Shown here in pieces: positions 60,891-64,000 of a stretch of 64,000 nt of DNA (positions are counted from its first letter, which is position 1; each line of letters starts with the position of its first letter). Under the pieces are notes generated by a model. That model searched no databases and was not told the origin of the DNA. It saw nothing but the letters and a program-made list of their open reading frames with translations. A program made the translations under genes and the position numbers. Source of the DNA: Planctomycetota bacterium (GTDB lineage: Bacteria > Planctomycetota > UBA1135 > GCA-002686595); assembly GCA_026692665.1 (NCBI GenBank), contig JAPLOF010000023.1, positions 62,001 to 126,000 on the forward strand. The letters are read 5' to 3'.

Positions 60891-63386
60891 TCAGCGCAGC
60901 GTGATTGCGCGGAACAGCAGTTGGAAGGCTTGCTGCGACCAGCTGCGGTATTGGGGGCGGAAGCTGAAGAGGTGGACTTGGCCGGAGCCGTGGCGGATGC
61001 GCAGCCAGGCGGGTTGGTTGGCGATCACTTCGGGCTTTTGGATCCAGCCGGAGAGCAGGGTCTGGGTCGGGGCGTAGCGCAGGAGGACTTCGACCGTGTC
61101 GTTCGAGGCGCCCAGGGCTTCGCCTTCCTTCTGCTTCAGTGGGCGCCAGGCTTGTGGGCGCGCGCCGAAGATCGCCACGGATTCGGGCAGGCCGGCGGTG
61201 AAGCGCGACGTGCCGTCGGGGATCGCGCGCAGCACGCTGCCGGGGCAGGAGAAGTCCTTCGACTCGGGTTCGGCGGTCGTGTCGAGGAGCGGCAGCTTCA
61301 GTTGCTCGACGGCGAACCGCGCGGAGTTGCCCACGGCGACGAGCGTCCCGCCGGAGCGAACGAACGACTCGATCGCGGCGGATCCCTCGGTGCTCAGGCC
61401 CTCGGCGTACTCGGGGAACACGCTGCCTTCCGCGCGGCCGTCGACGAGCTCCTTCGCGCTCGTCCCGGGCAGCACGAGCACGTCGTAGTCGCGCAACAGC
61501 TCGCCGGCGCGCAACGCCTCGTTGCGCACGGTCGTGTACGGCACGCCGAACTCGTCGAACACCCAGCGCATCCAGCCCTCGTCCATGTCGCCCGACCAGG
61601 GCGAGTAGAGGCCGACGCGCAGCCTCGCGGGCGTCTCGTAGGCGTCGACGAAGGCCTGCGCGGCCTTCCCGGGCTCGCAGGGCGCGAAGAGGCCCTCGTC
61701 GCCGGCCTTCCAGCCGAAGGCGAGCGACTTGCCGGCCTTCATCTCCGCGAACACGCGCTTCCAGCCGCGTCCGTCGCGCGTGTCGAACACGGCGCGGCCC
61801 TTGCGCGCCGACTCGGGTCCGCGGAAGCCGGCGACCAGGTCCTCGGCGCGCTGCTTCGGCGACGTCGCCGCCTTGGGCAGCTCGACGCACTCGACGCGCT
61901 GCACGCCGAGCAGCAGAGGCAGCGTCCATCCCGCGACGTCGTACGGCGCGTCGGCTCCCGCCGGATAGCGCTGCACGTCGAACAGGTCCTGCACGTGGTC
62001 GCCGTAGGGCTGCGCGCGGCGGATCACGATGCTCCCGGCGGGCCACGTGCGGCCGTCGGCGGTCACGGCTTCGTTCGCGACCTCGCACTCGACGCCCGTC
62101 GCGAGCAGCGCGCCGCACAGGCGTTCGACCGCCGCGACGTCGTCCTGGTCCGCGGGCAGGATCCAGGCGCGCGGCGTGGACTCCTCGCCGCGACGGATGG
62201 CACGACGCGCCGCTTCGAGCCTGTTTTCCAGGTAGAACCGGCGCTCGCGCGCCAGGCTCGCCACGAGCGAGCGCGCGAACGCCGTCTCGTACGCGACGAT
62301 GTCGCCGATGCGCCACCAGCCGCCCGGCCACGGATCGAGGAACGAGTTGCTGGGCGCGTAGGCTCCCGTCCCGTCGGGCGCCTTCAGCTCGGAGCGCGGC
62401 AGGTAGATCGGGCTCGCGAGCCGCGCCGACGCCGCCTCGGTCAGGATCCCCACGATCCCGTGGCGCACGGGGACATTGCGATTGCCGCCGTTCCACCACA
62501 TGTCGTACGTGCCGCCGGTCGCGACGCCTGTCAGGCCCGCGCGCGTCATGTCCAGCTGTCCGCGCGTGCCCAGCAGGTTGATCGCCGCGATCACGCCCGC
62601 GTCGAGGTTCGGGTTCAGCGGGTCGCGGAACGGCGGCACGAACATGCGCTCCTGGCGCGAGCCCTGCTGGTGCACGTCCCAGTAGATCTGCGGCCGCCAA
62701 TCGGCGTAGAGCAGGCGCGTCACGATGCGCGTCTCCGCCAGGGACAGCATGAACCAGTCGCGGTTGTTGTCGTGCCCGGCGTACTGCTGGTAGAGCTTCG
62801 TGAGCCCCGCGTCCTCGTACGGCGTGCCGACGATCTTCGCGTACCAATCCGCGACGTGATCCTGCCCGTCGGGGTTCGAGCTCGGCAGGATCACCACGAC
62901 GAGCTCGCGCCGCGCCGAGACCCACGGTTCCTCGTTCGACGTCGCGAGCAGGTGCGCGAACTGCATCCCGAACTGCGGCGCCGCGACCTCCGTCGCGTGC
63001 ATCGCGCACGACACCATCAAGAAGACCTTGCCGTCGGCCAGCGCGCTCTCGATCTGGGCCGGCTTCGCCCCGCGCGGATCGGCCAGGACGCGCGCGTGCT
63101 CCTTCAGGACGCCGAGGCGCGCCATGTTCTCCTCGCTCGTGACGATCGCGGCCACGAAGTCGCGACCCTCGGTGGTCTTCCCGACCTTCTCGAGCGTCAC
63201 GCGCGCGCTGGCCGCGTCGAGTCCCTCGAAGTACGTGCGCACGGCGTTCCAGCCGGGCAGCACCGAATCGGCCCCGACCGGGTGGCCGAGGTGGCTCGCG
63301 GGGGTCGGGACGGATTGCGCTCGCGCGGCGCCGGGGACGATCGCCAGCGCCGCGGCGGCGGCGCACGGAAGGAAGCGGAACAGCAT
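60891..63386 (-). CDS. M14-family zinc carboxypeptidase, exported
   Basis: 831-aa exported peptidase. Signal MLFRFLPCAAAAALAIVPGAARAQ. Zinc ligands H130 and E133 in SCAMHATEVAAPQFG and a further histidine in WDVHQQGSRQERMFV; the sequence WDVHQQG, AGHDNNRDWFMLS and PSSNPDGQDHVADW are typical. The C-terminal half (about 420-831) has the same class-I-amidotransferase-like fold as in the 40627 gene (DYDVLVLPGTSAKELVDG, FVRSGGTLVAVGNSARFAVEQL). The product is about 140 residues shorter than its lipoprotein paralogue and lacks a lipobox, so it is probably periplasmic. Start ATG 63386, TAGCAT box 8 bases upstream and no ribosome-binding site. Confidence 0.87.
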   Translation of the reverse strand: MLFRFLPCAAAAALAIVPGAARAQSVPTPASHLGHPVGADSVLPGWNAVRTYFEGLDAASARVTLEKVGKTTEGRDFVAAIVTSEENMARLGVLKEHARVLADPRGAKPAQIESALADGKVFLMVSCAMHATEVAAPQFGMQFAHLLATSNEEPWVSARRELVVVILPSSNPDGQDHVADWYAKIVGTPYEDAGLTKLYQQYAGHDNNRDWFMLSLAETRIVTRLLYADWRPQIYWDVHQQGSRQERMFVPPFRDPLNPNLDAGVIAAINLLGTRGQLDMTRAGLTGVATGGTYDMWWNGGNRNVPVRHGIVGILTEAASARLASPIYLPRSELKAPDGTGAYAPSNSFLDPWPGGWWRIGDIVAYETAFARSLVASLARERRFYLENRLEAARRAIRRGEESTPRAWILPADQDDVAAVERLCGALLATGVECEVANEAVTADGRTWPAGSIVIRRAQPYGDHVQDLFDVQRYPAGADAPYDVAGWTLPLLLGVQRVECVELPKAATSPKQRAEDLVAGFRGPESARKGRAVFDTRDGRGWKRVFAEMKAGKSLAFGWKAGDEGLFAPCEPGKAAQAFVDAYETPARLRVGLYSPWSGDMDEGWMRWVFDEFGVPYTTVRNEALRAGELLRDYDVLVLPGTSAKELVDGRAEGSVFPEYAEGLSTEGSAAIESFVRSGGTLVAVGNSARFAVEQLKLPLLDTTAEPESKDFSCPGSVLRAIPDGTSRFTAGLPESVAIFGARPQAWRPLKQKEGEALGASNDTVEVLLRYAPTQTLLSGWIQKPEVIANQPAWLRIRHGSGQVHLFSFRPQYRSWSQQAFQLLFRAITLR

Positions 63387-63394
63387 GGGCGCGG

Positions 63395-63400
63395 ATGCTA
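63395..63400 (-). promoter_or_regulatory. -10-like box TAGCAT of the second M14 peptidase gene
   Basis: TAGCAT ends 8 bases before the ATG at 63386; leaderless-type arrangement, same motif as at 5714 and 52961. Confidence 0.45.
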
Positions 63401-63455
63401 CGGCGCTCGAGGCGGTCCGTCGCGCTCCGACCGCGAACGGCCCGTTCGAGCGCGG

Positions 63456-63461
63456 TAGACT
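63456..63461 (+). promoter_or_regulatory. -10-like box TAGACT of the nitroreductase gene
   Basis: TAGACT ends 12 bases before the ATG at 63474, without Shine-Dalgarno. Confidence 0.42.
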
Positions 63462-63473
63462 GCGCTCGGCCCG

Positions 63474-64000
63474 ATGCACCCGTCCCCCGCCGAAGCGCCG
63501 CGCGAGCCCTCGTCCACGGCGGCGGGCATCCCCGAGGAAGCCCGCGGCACGCCGCAGCTCGCCGCCGAGGCCGACTCCGGCGCCGCGCCGGGTCCGACGC
63601 CGGCGTTCGACTTCTGGCGCGCGATCTACGAGCGCCGCTCGATCCGACGCTTCAAGCCCGATCCGGTCCCGCGCGAGCTCGTCACGCAGGTGCTGCACGC
63701 CGGCATCTGGGCGCCGAGCTCGTGCAACTACCAGATGTGGGACTTCGTCGTCGTCGATGATCCCGCGGTGAACGCGCGGCTCGCGGCCCTGTCGTCGCAG
63801 ATGGGCAACGCGCCCGTCAACGTGATCGTCAGCTACGGCCGCGACTTCAGCGAGGACGCGTGGGCCAACATCCAGTCGGCCAGCGCCGCGGTCGAGAACA
63901 TGAGCCTCGCCGCGCACGTGCTGGGCCTCGGCACGTTCTGGATCACGCAGACGGGCGACCGCGAGAAGGTGCGCGAGGTCGTCGGCCTGCCCGAGGACCG
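63474..64000 (+). CDS. Nitroreductase family protein (3' truncated by window edge)
   Basis: The visible 175 residues begin with a low-complexity N-terminal stretch of about 45 residues (MHPSPAEAPREPSSTAAGIP...), followed by FWRAIYERRSIRRFKPDPVP, the FMN-binding entry of the nitroreductase family. WAPSSCNYQMWDFVVVDDP and VSYGRDFSEDAWANIQSASAAVENMSLAAHVLGLGTFWITQ are further family blocks. Members reduce nitro groups, quinones or flavins with NAD(P)H. The N-terminal extension is unusual for the family, so a start near residue 45 is possible, but a TAGACT box precedes ATG 63474. Divergent from the second M14 peptidase gene. Confidence 0.85.
   Translation, partial: MHPSPAEAPREPSSTAAGIPEEARGTPQLAAEADSGAAPGPTPAFDFWRAIYERRSIRRFKPDPVPRELVTQVLHAGIWAPSSCNYQMWDFVVVDDPAVNARLAALSSQMGNAPVNVIVSYGRDFSEDAWANIQSASAAVENMSLAAHVLGLGTFWITQTGDREKVREVVGLPED

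Overview
The window is uniformly very GC-rich and densely coded. Its gene content fits a planctomycete-like bacterium, probably of the marine large-genome Poly30/Saltatorellus type. That placement is inference. It rests on the secreted C-terminal domain at the left edge, the 'prepilin-free' secreted hypothetical proteins with short N-terminal signals, TlpA-like thioredoxins with helical repeats, M14 and S9 peptidase lipoproteins, a Tat-exported NAD-dependent epimerase, and one REP-associated tyrosine transposase. There are no rRNA genes, CRISPR arrays, prophage or large insertion sequences. One tRNA gene, tRNA-Ile2(CAU), is present.

Layout. 1-10.5 kb: end of a secreted protein, a TlpA-like thioredoxin, a winged-helix regulator, isocitrate dehydrogenase, an OPT-family transporter, an SRPBCC/SnoaL fusion, a carboxypeptidase-regulatory-like secreted protein and a calcineurin-like phosphoesterase with a LamG-like domain. 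10.5-15.5 kb (minus strand): a thioredoxin-like selenoprotein with an in-frame UGA at the catalytic cysteine, then metF, a hot-dog thioesterase, a creatininase-family amidohydrolase and a benzoate-CoA-ligase-family enzyme. 15.6-19.4 kb: secreted protein, degenerate protein kinase, esterase. 19.4-29.6 kb: a catabolic island with a kynureninase-like PLP enzyme, a PaaA-like protein without its diiron histidines, a [2Fe-2S] ferredoxin, acyl-CoA dehydrogenase, enoyl-CoA hydratase, RidA, SDR and an Old-Yellow-Enzyme-like flavoprotein, interrupted by tonB-like and outer-membrane genes. Together with the CoA ligase and thioesterase this resembles breakdown of an aromatic acid (possibly anthranilate from kynurenine) as its CoA thioester. 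29.6-40.4 kb: secreted proteins, a PHA-granule-type protein, and a run of transporters (SulP, CstA, dicarboxylate symporter, TerC, APC+USP). 40.4-64 kb: tRNA-Ile2, an M14 peptidase lipoprotein, Tex, two secreted beta-rich proteins, EF-G, HMG-CoA reductase, sialate-esterase-like protein, an N-formylglutamate-amidohydrolase-like protein with a frameshifted partner gene, a RAYT transposase, an S9 peptidase, a Tat-exported epimerase, a nucleoside deaminase, a second M14 peptidase and the start of a nitroreductase.

Four points stand out. (1) The gene at 10537-11721 carries UGA exactly where the first active-site cysteine of a WCGPC thioredoxin motif should be, followed at the expected distance by a bacterial SECIS-like hairpin; a cysteine-containing relative lies 9 kb away. 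(2) Four long inverted-repeat (foldback) elements of about 100-150 bp each sit exactly between the 3' ends of convergent genes, and a RAYT transposase, the enzyme class that mobilises REP elements, lies in the same window. (3) Many genes have a TANNNT -10-like box only 6-14 bases before the start codon and no Shine-Dalgarno sequence, which predicts leaderless mRNAs. (4) Within operons, successive genes repeatedly overlap as GTGA (or TTGA/TGATG), so stop and non-AUG start are shared, which predicts translational coupling.
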